A stretch of DNA of 6,473 nt from Bacilli bacterium (GTDB lineage Bacteria; Bacillota_I; Bacilli_A; RF39; UBA660). Position 1 is the first letter of the stretch. The number at the start of each line of letters is the position of its first letter. Positions 1 through 5,522 of this stretch are shown here, piece by piece. The notes under the pieces are model-generated. The model was not told the origin of the DNA. It ran no database searches and saw only the letters and a list, made by a program, of their open reading frames with translations. The position numbers and the translations under genes were made by a program. The stretch is from positions 1 through 6,473 of the forward strand of contig CAAHEL010000062.1 in the NCBI GenBank assembly GCA_900772445.1, in the 5' to 3' direction.

Positions 1-72
1 GAGGACCCAGTCGGATTTGAACCAACGATCAGGGAGTTGCAGTCCCACGCCTTACCACTTGGCTATAGGTCC
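1..72 (-). tRNA. tRNA-Cys (anticodon GCA), 3' end cut by the window edge
   Basis: Carries cysteine to UGC and UGU codons. Read on the minus strand, the cloverleaf folds completely. The 7-bp acceptor stem (positions 72-66 with 9-3) has one G-U pair, the D stem is GCC/GGC, and the T arm has the standard TTCAAAT loop closed by 5 pairs. The 7-nt anticodon loop is CTGCAAC, with the anticodon GCA at 40-38. The discriminator base is U (position 2), the identity base expected for cysteine tRNAs, and position 1 supplies the first C of CCA, so the genome probably encodes the CCA end. The body closely resembles Bacillus tRNA-Cys. One small oddity is a U-U mismatch at the outermost anticodon-stem pair (27-43 in standard numbering). 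A strong promoter sits just upstream. Confidence 0.96.
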
Positions 73-84
73 ATCGCAATATGT

Positions 85-113
85 ATTATAACAAAATATT
101 CTTGTTTTTTCAA
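85..113 (-). promoter_or_regulatory. Sigma-A-type promoter with extended -10 for tRNA-Cys
   Basis: On the minus strand, TTGAAA (113-108) is followed by a 17-nt spacer and a perfect TATAAT (90-85). A TGT just before the -10 makes it an extended -10 element. Transcription would start near position 78, only a few bases before the mature tRNA 5' end at 72. This is the best promoter match in the window, as expected for a stable-RNA gene. Confidence 0.85.
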
Positions 114-145
114 TATATTATATTAAAAAATTATATTTTTATGAA

Positions 146-1276
146 TTATTCGACAATACTTGGTGATAATTTAAATATTTTTTTTATCATTTTTTGACTA
201 TTACCACTATAATCATAACGATAATTATATTCTAAATTCTTTTTACTTTCTTTATATTTATTAGGTATTTCATAAACTAAGATAAAGGTTTTTTCATCAT
301 TTAAAGATATTTTTTGTGATTTATAACCAATGCCATAATTAGTAAAATAATTATAATATTGTTTAGTAGGCATTATTTCTTCATTATTAATTTTTAGTAT
401 AAATTTATCAATATCTAATTGGAAACTACTACTATACATTGAATTAATGGTAAAGTTTACTACTAAAAACCAGTCATCATTCTTTTTTATTTTTTTGCCA
501 TTATTATCTTTATTAAGAAGATAAGTGTTATTAATTTTTAATGTATAGTAATTATCAAGTTTTACGATTTCGTTTTCTTTATATTTGGGAACTATTTCAA
601 TACTATTAACAATACTATAGACAGAAACTGCTAAAACGATAAATAAAATGATAAGAATATATAGTTTATTTTCTTTATAGTAATATTTAAGTTCTCTTAA
701 TTTTCTTCTTAATTTAATGTTTATTTTTTCTTTATCTATTCCTAGTTCTAATTCAAATTCTTCGTTATCTGCATCAGTAAGATTAAGTTCTTTTAAATCT
801 CTTTTAAAATCAAATTTCTTAATATCAAATCCCATTGCTCTTATGGCATAAGGTATTAAAAATAACCATTGTCCTATTAGGACAAATGACACTACATCTC
901 TTGCTAATCTAATTGTTTTTTGGTCTAGGATATTTCTTTGTAAGACTTGAATAATTGAACTAGCATATGCAAAACATACAAAGACTGCTGAATACTCTAC
1001 TATTGTTAAAATATAAATAAGTAGTGGTTTATCTTTTTTTCTCATTAATAATATCATTGAAAGTACCAAGAGAATAATAACTATAATAGCAAGATACATC
1101 CAAATATTAATATAGTCAGTAACAACAAAATCAGTTATATCTCCTGAAATATATCCTTTAAAGAAATCTAATACTCCATTAGTGTTGTTAATTAAAAAAA
1201 GTAGTAATAAACAAATTATTAAATGTATTAATCTAAAATGTTTAATTAAGAAAGCATATGGTTTTCTTAGTATCAT
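146..1276 (-). CDS. Five-helix membrane protein with C-terminal extracytoplasmic domain, unknown function
   Basis: I do not recognise this 376-residue protein as a named family. Hydrophobic segments lie near residues 14-30, 57-78, 85-108, 127-147 and 204-224. A charged loop (about 150-203, rich in Lys, Glu and Asp) separates the fourth and fifth helices and is probably cytoplasmic. After the last helix, residues 230-376 look beta-rich, with alternating hydrophobics such as WFLVVNFTIN (269-278) and TFILVYEIP (330-338). This is reminiscent of DUF4352/telokin-like extracytoplasmic domains, though that is a resemblance judged by eye. The start ATG is preceded by AGGTAGGTG about 5 nt upstream. The gene lies 60 nt downstream of the LysM gene, so both could contribute to the envelope, but this is inference. 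Real coding sequence is very likely; the role is unknown. Confidence 0.85.
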   Translation of the reverse strand: MILRKPYAFLIKHFRLIHLIICLLLLFLINNTNGVLDFFKGYISGDITDFVVTDYINIWMYLAIIVIILLVLSMILLMRKKDKPLLIYILTIVEYSAVFVCFAYASSIIQVLQRNILDQKTIRLARDVVSFVLIGQWLFLIPYAIRAMGFDIKKFDFKRDLKELNLTDADNEEFELELGIDKEKINIKLRRKLRELKYYYKENKLYILIILFIVLAVSVYSIVNSIEIVPKYKENEIVKLDNYYTLKINNTYLLNKDNNGKKIKKNDDWFLVVNFTINSMYSSSFQLDIDKFILKINNEEIMPTKQYYNYFTNYGIGYKSQKISLNDEKTFILVYEIPNKYKESKKNLEYNYRYDYSGNSQKMIKKIFKLSPSIVE

Positions 1277-1299
1277 AATTACACCTACCTATCATAATA

Positions 1300-1328
1300 A
1301 TTATACAATAAAAAAATAAAAAAATAAA
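1300..1328 (-). promoter_or_regulatory. Possible promoter for the five-helix membrane protein gene
   Basis: A perfect TATAAT (1305-1300, minus strand) lies 23 nt before the start codon, just upstream of the AGGTAGGTG ribosome-binding site. The -35 position 17 nt away is only TTTATT, a poor match within a T-rich tract. The -10 is convincing, the whole promoter less so, because TATAAT-like words arise by chance in such A+T-rich DNA. Confidence 0.4.
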
Positions 1329-1336
1329 TACATTTT

Positions 1337-1786
1337 CTATTTATTCTTATAAACAATGAGTTGGTCTGGTAAGAGGTATAATCTGTTATTTTGATTTAAA
1401 ATATCAACTGGTCTTGCATTAAATTTATTAGCAACATCAAGTAAAGTTTCATTTTCAGAGACAATATAATATTTAACATCATTTTTAGGGATAGCAATTA
1501 TTTGATTAGGATAAATATAATCATTTAAGTTAAGACCATTAATAAGTGCAAGTAATTTATCGGAAGTACCATATTTATTTGCTATTTTATATAAGGTATC
1601 TCCTTGTTTGATAGTGTAATAGTCAAAATATGAGTTTGCTATATTTGGTACTATTATACTTTTACCAACAGTTAAATTATCTAAATTGTTTCCATTTAAT
1701 TGATATAAGATATAAGGTGTTACGTTATACTTATTGGCAATCGAAGAAACTGTATCCCCTTCTTGTATCATATAAACATCATACAT
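1337..1786 (-). CDS. Triple LysM-domain protein
   Basis: This 149-residue protein is almost entirely LysM repeats, the roughly 45-residue modules that bind N-acetylglucosamine-containing glycans such as peptidoglycan. LysM1 covers about 4-47 (YMIQEGDTVSSIANKY, ending SIIVP), LysM2 about 56-100 (YTIKQGDTLYKIANKYG, ending IIAIP) and LysM3 about 106-146. LysM3 is more divergent, with ENETL in place of QGDTL. The N-terminus goes straight into LysM1, with no signal peptide, membrane segment or fused catalytic domain. It is therefore either a cytoplasmic-side protein, a protein released by a non-classical route, or one made in a mother cell for spore assembly; the sequence cannot decide. A GGAAGTG ribosome-binding site supports the start. 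The family call is firm, the biological role is not. Confidence 0.92.
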   Translation of the reverse strand: MYDVYMIQEGDTVSSIANKYNVTPYILYQLNGNNLDNLTVGKSIIVPNIANSYFDYYTIKQGDTLYKIANKYGTSDKLLALINGLNLNDYIYPNQIIAIPKNDVKYYIVSENETLLDVANKFNARPVDILNQNNRLYLLPDQLIVYKNK

Positions 1787-1803
1787 AATATCACTTCCAT
1801 AAT

Positions 1804-1832
1804 ATAATATTCATAAATAAAAAAATAGTGAA
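1804..1832 (-). promoter_or_regulatory. Weak candidate promoter for the LysM gene
   Basis: On the minus strand, TTCACT (1832-1827) and TATTAT (1809-1804) are separated by 17 nt. The -35 would lie inside the 3' arm of the preceding terminator hairpin. The predicted start near 1797 would leave only about 11 nt of leader, with the ribosome-binding site right at the 5' end. That is tight, so read-through from the upstream operon remains possible. Confidence 0.3.
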
Positions 1833-1852
1833 TTAATCATCACTATCTTTTT
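1815..1852 (-). terminator. Intrinsic terminator after the PH-domain gene
   Basis: In the minus-strand transcript, ATAGTGA (1846-1840) pairs with TCACTAT (1831-1825) around an 8-nt loop. A G-U pair and five A-U pairs extend the stem to 13 pairs (1852-1819), and a run of U follows. The TAA stop codon of the upstream gene (1835-1833) sits within the loop. The A-tract/U-tract symmetry could also give some termination on the opposite strand. Confidence 0.75.
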
Positions 1853-2288
1853 CAACATCTCTTTCTTTATATTTCTTTTTTTCTTCCATCATATATTCGG
1901 TGATTTGGGTTTCAATTTCACTTAATGCATTTTTATCAATATTTGATAATTTAACTTCTTCTTTAACAGTATCGATTATTACTCTACCCCAAAGCATATT
2001 TGCTCTAACGGTTAAATCATTAAACATATCAGGTGTAACTGAAGTAAAGAAATATCCAAACATTAATCTTTTAGTAGCAAAAAGTAATCTTTTATTTGTT
2101 AAAGCAATAACGTTAGTATTGGTAAAATCAAGAGAACTATGATTTTTTTGTCCTAAAAATACATATAAAACTTCTTCGCCAGGATTTAGATGTTTATCTA
2201 CAATTTTGCAATGACTCTTAATTCTCCAGGCAACAGTCATAGGATATTTTTTTTTGAATTTTTTTGCTAAATCATATACTTTACTCAT
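1833..2288 (-). CDS. Small cytoplasmic protein with bacterial PH-like (YokE-type) domain
   Basis: The 151-residue protein has no signal peptide or membrane helix. After a basic N-terminus (residues 1-30, with FKKKYPMTVAWRIKSH), the segment at about 36-130 has the look of bacterial PH-like domains of the YokE/bPH type. Its features are a PGEEVLYVF strand (36-44), the typical VIALTNKRLLFATKR turn (60-74), then short strands and a closing helix (about 114-138). The C-terminal tail is highly charged (EEKKKYKERD onward). Such domains are common in Firmicutes, but their ligands are mostly unknown. The gene starts 14 nt after the thioredoxin-fold gene, with GAGGTAG in the gap as ribosome-binding site, so the two are probably co-transcribed and possibly translationally coupled. 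Family assignment is by pattern recognition. Confidence 0.88.
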   Translation of the reverse strand: MSKVYDLAKKFKKKYPMTVAWRIKSHCKIVDKHLNPGEEVLYVFLGQKNHSSLDFTNTNVIALTNKRLLFATKRLMFGYFFTSVTPDMFNDLTVRANMLWGRVIIDTVKEEVKLSNIDKNALSEIETQITEYMMEEKKKYKERDVEKDSDD

Positions 2289-2302
2289 AAATTTCTACCT
2301 CA

Positions 2303-2782
2303 TTATTCTTCATTTAATAATATATCTTTATTAATAAATTTTACTACTTCATCTTTTTCAACATATCCACCGATACTATCAAGAACTGTAGAACCACTCA
2401 TAAGAAGTGTTGTTGGTGTTCCCCATTTTCTAGTTTTTAAATATCTGTTAGATTCACTTAACTTACTGAATTCTTCAGTAGATAAATCAGCAGTATCTAT
2501 ATAATAAATAGGTAAACCTAATTCATTAGCAACTTCTTCAGTTATTGGCATATATTTTTCACAATAACCACAACCAGTTCTTTCAATAATAATTATAAAA
2601 TTTTCGTTATTAGATATTTTGCTTTCATAGGTTGAATAATCAATTTTAATCAAGCCTTTTTCTTCACCAGATAATCTTAATGGTAAACTAGTATTAGCAG
2701 CGTGTGTTCCTTTTGTTGCAAATAAAGCAATTGCTATTATAAGAACAACTCCTACTATTAATATAATATCTTTCTTTTTCAT
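2303..2782 (-). CDS. Membrane-anchored or secreted thioredoxin-fold protein (CGYC)
   Basis: This 159-residue protein starts with a basic MKKKD and a hydrophobic helix at about 6-22, so the rest should lie outside the membrane. The THA-AN stretch around 26-30 resembles a signal peptidase I site, so cleavage and release is possible; no lipobox cysteine is present. The thioredoxin fold spans about 45-155. A beta strand (NFIIIIERTG, 61-70) leads into the redox motif CGYC (71-74), and TPTT (122-125) supplies the cis-proline loop. It probably makes, reduces or isomerises disulfides in exported proteins, as do thioredoxin-like oxidoreductases and the PedC/BrcD-type bacteriocin accessory proteins. 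No bacteriocin gene is nearby. AGGAGGTTATT precedes the ATG, and the gene heads a two-gene operon with the PH-like gene. Confidence 0.9.
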   Translation of the reverse strand: MKKKDIILIVGVVLIIAIALFATKGTHAANTSLPLRLSGEEKGLIKIDYSTYESKISNNENFIIIIERTGCGYCEKYMPITEEVANELGLPIYYIDTADLSTEEFSKLSESNRYLKTRKWGTPTTLLMSGSTVLDSIGGYVEKDEVVKFINKDILLNEE

Positions 2783-2799
2783 AATAACCTCCTAAAATA

Positions 2800-2828
2800 A
2801 TTTTACACTTTTTTTGGAATAAAATCAA
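2800..2828 (-). promoter_or_regulatory. Sigma-A-type promoter for the thioredoxin-fold/PH-domain operon
   Basis: On the minus strand, TTGATT (2828-2823) and TAAAAT (2805-2800) are separated by exactly 17 nt, just ahead of the AGGAGG ribosome-binding site. The element lies between the terminator of the upstream dehydrogenase gene and this operon, which is where a promoter is needed. Confidence 0.7.
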
Positions 2829-2831
2829 GTA

Positions 2832-2874
2832 TATAGAAAAATAGAACACATTTTTTCTTTATGTGTCTATTTTG
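2832..2874 (-). terminator. Intrinsic terminator after the short-chain dehydrogenase gene
   Basis: The transcript arms at 2873-2861 and 2851-2838 pair over 13 base pairs (core ACACAT on the plus strand against ATGTGT), with one bulged base and an A-rich 9-nt loop. A U-rich tail (UUUUUCU) follows the second arm. It starts 12 nt after the TAG stop. The flanking A and T runs make it roughly symmetric, so it could work in both directions. Confidence 0.75.
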
Positions 2875-2885
2875 TATATTATTAA

Positions 2886-3638
2886 CTATTTTTCTATCTT
2901 TCGTCTTTGTATTTTAGAATTAACAAATAGAACTAAATTTGTAGGACTTATTTTAGTAAGAAGATGGTTAACTTTCATATTAGGAGGTAAAATAATTACC
3001 TTATCTTTAAACATATTATCTATTGCATATTTTGAGGCATATTCACTAGATAATGATTTTAAGTTAAATTTTACATTAGCAACGTTATTAAAATTAGTAT
3101 CAACGGGTCCAGGACAAAAAATAGATATTTTGACATTGGAATTATCGTTTTTTAATTCTTCATAAATTGCAAGTGATAGACTAACTATATAGTTTTTAGT
3201 AGCATAATAAGTTGCCATATAAGGTCCTGGCATAAATCCTGCCATTGAAGCAACGTTTAATATTCTACCATAATCTCTTTTAATGAAATCTTGTAAAAAT
3301 AATTTTGTTAAAATGTGATATGCTTTAATATTTAAATCAATCATATTAAGTTCTTTATTTAAAGATGTTTCACTAAAATTTCCGGCATCTCCAAAACCTG
3401 CATTATTAATAAGAATATCAATATTCTCTTTTTTTAACATTTTATGTAACTTAATACAGTTATCTACTTCAGTTAAATCTAATCCAATAGAAACGACTTT
3501 AACATTTAAGTCTTTGAAAATATCTTCTAAATCTTCTTTATTCTTACTAACAACAAATAAATCATAACCAAAACTAGCTAAATATTTAGCCATATCCCTA
3601 CCCATTCCAGAACTAGCACCAGTAATTAATGCCTTCAT
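2886..3638 (-). CDS. Classical short-chain dehydrogenase/reductase (SDR)
   Basis: This is a 250-residue NAD(P)-dependent oxidoreductase of normal length for classical SDRs, cytosolic and with a Rossmann fold. The cofactor-binding TGASSGMG lies at 6-13, and DL at 54-55 is the acidic position near the adenine ring. NNAG is at 78-81, and the active-site Asn is N103. The catalytic Ser is S131 and the YxxxK motif is Y144/K148, with the usual 12-residue gap between Ser and Tyr. PGPVDT (176-181) closes the nicotinamide site. All key residues are present, so it should be active. The substrate cannot be read from the sequence; overall similarity suggests the DltE/YqjQ-like general SDR group. It starts 12 nt after the helical-protein gene, and its TAGGAGG ribosome-binding site contains that gene's stop codon. 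Confidence 0.95.
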   Translation of the reverse strand: MKALITGASSGMGRDMAKYLASFGYDLFVVSKNKEDLEDIFKDLNVKVVSIGLDLTEVDNCIKLHKMLKKENIDILINNAGFGDAGNFSETSLNKELNMIDLNIKAYHILTKLFLQDFIKRDYGRILNVASMAGFMPGPYMATYYATKNYIVSLSLAIYEELKNDNSNVKISIFCPGPVDTNFNNVANVKFNLKSLSSEYASKYAIDNMFKDKVIILPPNMKVNHLLTKISPTNLVLFVNSKIQRRKIEK

Positions 3639-3646
3639 AAATACAA

Positions 3647-3653
3647 CCTCCTA
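3647..3653 (-). promoter_or_regulatory. SDR ribosome-binding site overlapping the upstream stop codon
   Basis: TAGGAGG on the minus strand (3653-3647) includes the TAG stop (3653-3651) of the upstream helical-protein gene and lies 8 nt before the SDR ATG. Ribosomes finishing the first gene therefore end on the initiation site of the second, which suggests translational coupling and fixes the SDR start. Confidence 0.8.
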
Positions 3654-4088
3654 TAAATATGGTTTTAATAATTCAATATTTTCTTCGCTAAACTTTTTTA
3701 AATCTTTTGCTAAATTAATTATTTTAGAATCAGCATCATCTTTAAAATTATTTATACGTTTAGTTATATCAACTACTCCCATAGTAAAACCTTTAGTAAG
3801 CATATCTGCTATTCTAGCATCAGAATTATCATTAAGTAAATCTAATTTCATAGATGCAAAGGAAAATATATTTGCCATAATACTTTTTTCTTTAGGTTCA
3901 ACTTTATATTTCTTTAATAATTTTTCACTTTCTTTAACAAAATTTTCATATCCTTTTAATTCGCCTTCAACAATTTTTTTTATTTTATTATCTTTACCAT
4001 TAATCATATTAATTAAATTAGTTAAAGAATTTACTCCCATTTTAGCATTTTGATAAATATACTCTAAAATTTCACTATTCTCATTCAT
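3651..4088 (-). CDS. Small all-helical (four-helix-bundle-like) protein of unknown function
   Basis: The 145-residue protein has no signal peptide or membrane segment and is predicted almost wholly helical. Amphipathic stretches cover about 4-29, 33-61, 69-85, 89-115 and 118-142, with few prolines (P65, P143). The overall pattern resembles small ferritin-like or DUF2383-like helical bundles found in gut Firmicutes. However, I see no ExxH metal-binding pair, so iron binding cannot be claimed. The motif DNSDARIADMLTKGFTMG (87-104) looks like its most conserved core. AAAGGATG precedes the start. It is the first gene of a two-gene operon with the SDR and follows the rplQ terminator, with its own promoter at 4131-4159. 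A cytosolic oligomer or stress protein is possible but unproven. Confidence 0.85.
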   Translation of the reverse strand: MNENSEILEYIYQNAKMGVNSLTNLINMINGKDNKIKKIVEGELKGYENFVKESEKLLKKYKVEPKEKSIMANIFSFASMKLDLLNDNSDARIADMLTKGFTMGVVDITKRINNFKDDADSKIINLAKDLKKFSEENIELLKPYL

Positions 4089-4130
4089 ATTATATCATCC
4101 TTTCAACAATTATTATTAAAAAAATGATAA

Positions 4131-4159
4131 ATTTTATACAAAGTTTTGTAACATAACAA
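4131..4159 (-). promoter_or_regulatory. Probable promoter for the helical-protein/SDR operon
   Basis: On the minus strand, TTGTTA (4159-4154) and TAAAAT (4136-4131) are separated by 17 nt. An overlapping TATAAA two bases upstream is an alternative -10. The -35 overlaps the U-tract of the rplQ terminator, so termination and re-initiation are packed together. The leader would be about 35-40 nt. Confidence 0.55.
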
Positions 4160-4184
4160 AAAAATGAACTAAAAAGTTCATTTC
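4155..4184 (-). terminator. Intrinsic terminator of the alpha ribosomal operon, after rplQ
   Basis: On the minus strand, AAATGAACT (4183-4175) and AGTTCATTT (4170-4162) form a perfect 9-bp stem with a TTTT loop. The stem can be extended by G-U pairs, and a run of T follows. It begins only 2-3 nt after the rplQ stop and is the clearest terminator in the window. It marks the end of the infA-to-rplQ transcription unit. Confidence 0.9.
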
Positions 4185-4185
4185 C

Positions 4186-4527
4186 TTATACTAATTCTAA
4201 GATAACCATTAAAGCGTTATCTCCTTTTCTTTCTTGCATTTTAACTATTCTAGTATATCCACCATTTCTGTCTTTATAACGTGGAACAAATTCATAGAAT
4301 ACTTTGTCAACACACTTTGTATCATTATGTAAGAAAGCTAATGCTTTTCTTCTTGAAACTAAAGTGCCTTTTTTACCGTATGATACCATTTTATCAAAAC
4401 TTTTTCTAACTTCTTTAGCTCTAGTTTCAGTAGTAACTATTTTTTCTTTTTCAATTAATTGTTTTGTTAAAGTAGCTAACATACTTCTTCTGTGTTTATT
4501 ATCAACGCCTAATTTTCTATAAGCCAT
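4186..4527 (-). CDS. rplQ: 50S ribosomal protein L17
   Basis: L17 is a large-subunit protein near the polypeptide exit tunnel. The 113-residue product has a normal length for Firmicutes and the family hallmarks. These are the N-terminal YRKLGVDNKHRRSMLATLT (3-21), the helix through TTETRAKEVRKSFDKMV (32-48), and the C-terminal strands with YTRIVKMQERKGDNALMVI (91-109). The start is supported by AAGGAGGAC a few bases upstream. It is the last gene of the alpha operon, 17 nt after rpoA, and is followed at once by a terminator. Complete, with no unusual residues seen. Confidence 0.98.
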   Translation of the reverse strand: MAYRKLGVDNKHRRSMLATLTKQLIEKEKIVTTETRAKEVRKSFDKMVSYGKKGTLVSRRKALAFLHNDTKCVDKVFYEFVPRYKDRNGGYTRIVKMQERKGDNALMVILELV

Positions 4528-4544
4528 AACTTGTCCTCCTTACT

Positions 4545-5501
4545 TTAGTCTTCTTTTCTAAATGAAAGTCCCATATCTTTTACTTTATCTAGAACTTCTT
4601 TTAAAGATTTCTTTCCTAAATTTCTAATTTTCATCATTTCATTTTCTGATTTTTCAACTAAATCATTTAACGTTAGAATGTTTGCTCTCTTTAGGCAATT
4701 ATATGCTCTAACAGAGAAATCTAAATCATCTATTGAAGTTTCAAGTATTTTTAAGTTAGGATCTTCAGTATTAGAAATCATTAAACCAGTTTCATCAGCA
4801 ATTTCATTTAAATTTGCAAGCACTTCAAAATGTTCAATTAAAATTCTACTTGCAAGTGCAATTGATTCTTCTGGTGAAATAGAACCATTAGTCCATACTT
4901 CCATAATTAATTTATCGTAATTATTATTTTGACCAACACGAGCATTTTCAACTTCATAGTTAATTCTTTCAATTGGAGAATATAAACTATCAATTGCAAT
5001 AACATTTGGTTTAGATTTTGTATCTAGTATTTTTTTGTTTTCATCTGCTCTAGTATATCCACGACCACTACCGATAGTCATTTCCATATTTAAACTGCCA
5101 CCTTCAGCAAGAGTAGCAATTACTTGTTCTGGATTTAAAATTTCAATATCTGCATCTTTTTCGATATCACCAGCAGTAACTACGCCAGGACCTTTAGCAG
5201 TTAATCTTAATTTTTTTCCTTCATCAGTTGAATGATTTTTTAAAACTACACTCTTTAAATTAAGTACAATTGCAGTTACATCTTCGATTACACCATCCAT
5301 TTTTTGGAATTCGTGTGCTACACCATCAATTTTTACACTAGTAATTGCATCTCCAGGTAAACTAGAAAGCATAACTCTTCTTAAAGCATTACCTAAAGTA
5401 GTACCGAATCCTCTTTCTAATGGTTCAATTTCAAATTTTCCATAGTGACTACTTTCAATATATTCTTTTACTTTATAATCTGGTTTTTCAAATTTTAACA
5501 T
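4545..5501 (-). CDS. rpoA: DNA-directed RNA polymerase subunit alpha
   Basis: Alpha dimerises to scaffold beta and beta' assembly, and its C-terminal domain contacts UP elements and activators. The 318-residue length is normal for Bacilli. The N-terminal domain (about 1-230) carries the dimer signature LERGFGTTLGNALRRVML (28-45), the DGVAHEF and DGVIEDV loops (59-75) and NYEVENARVG (181-190). A linker with an acidic stretch precedes the C-terminal domain (about 257-316), which contains LDFSVRAYNCLKRANI (260-275). R265 matches the known UP-element-contacting arginine, and IRNLGKKSL (292-300) is the helix-hairpin-helix segment. AAAGGAGTG precedes the ATG. It sits between rpsK and rplQ in the standard alpha-operon order. 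Confidence 0.99.
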   Translation of the reverse strand: MLKFEKPDYKVKEYIESSHYGKFEIEPLERGFGTTLGNALRRVMLSSLPGDAITSVKIDGVAHEFQKMDGVIEDVTAIVLNLKSVVLKNHSTDEGKKLRLTAKGPGVVTAGDIEKDADIEILNPEQVIATLAEGGSLNMEMTIGSGRGYTRADENKKILDTKSKPNVIAIDSLYSPIERINYEVENARVGQNNNYDKLIMEVWTNGSISPEESIALASRILIEHFEVLANLNEIADETGLMISNTEDPNLKILETSIDDLDFSVRAYNCLKRANILTLNDLVEKSENEMMKIRNLGKKSLKEVLDKVKDMGLSFRKED

Positions 5502-5522
5502 TTAAAACACTCCTTTTCAAAA

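Noticed and set aside
126..140. Short A-T-only palindrome (AAAAAT / ATTTTT) just after the membrane protein gene
   Set aside because: The 6-bp A-T stem has a 3-nt loop and no U-tract on the transcript side, so it does not qualify as an intrinsic terminator.
1323..1345. Perfect 8-bp inverted repeat (AATAAATA / TATTTATT) with a 7-nt loop over the LysM stop codon, possible terminator
   Set aside because: The stem has only A-T pairs and the surroundings are almost pure A and T, where such repeats arise by chance. A role as a weak terminator is possible but cannot be supported.
1900..2142. Plus-strand open frame inside the PH-domain gene
   Set aside because: No ribosome-binding site and no recognisable protein; it is the complement of a well-supported gene.
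2303..2782. Lipoprotein assignment for the thioredoxin-fold protein
   Set aside because: There is no cysteine near the end of the N-terminal hydrophobic segment, so no lipobox; the first cysteines are those of the CGYC redox motif.
2863..3165. Plus-strand open frame of 100 codons, antisense to the SDR gene
   Set aside because: Its ATG lies in the arm of the SDR terminator with no ribosome-binding site, the product resembles no family, and the opposite strand carries an intact SDR with all catalytic motifs.
3651..4088. Ferritin or bacterioferritin call for the helical protein
   Set aside because: The helical pattern fits loosely, but no ExxH metal-ligand motifs are present, so iron storage or oxidation cannot be claimed.
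4304..5235. Three plus-strand open frames (4304-4522, 4678-4920, 5035-5235) opposite rplQ and rpoA
   Set aside because: They lie antisense to conserved ribosomal and polymerase genes, lack ribosome-binding sites and show no family features.
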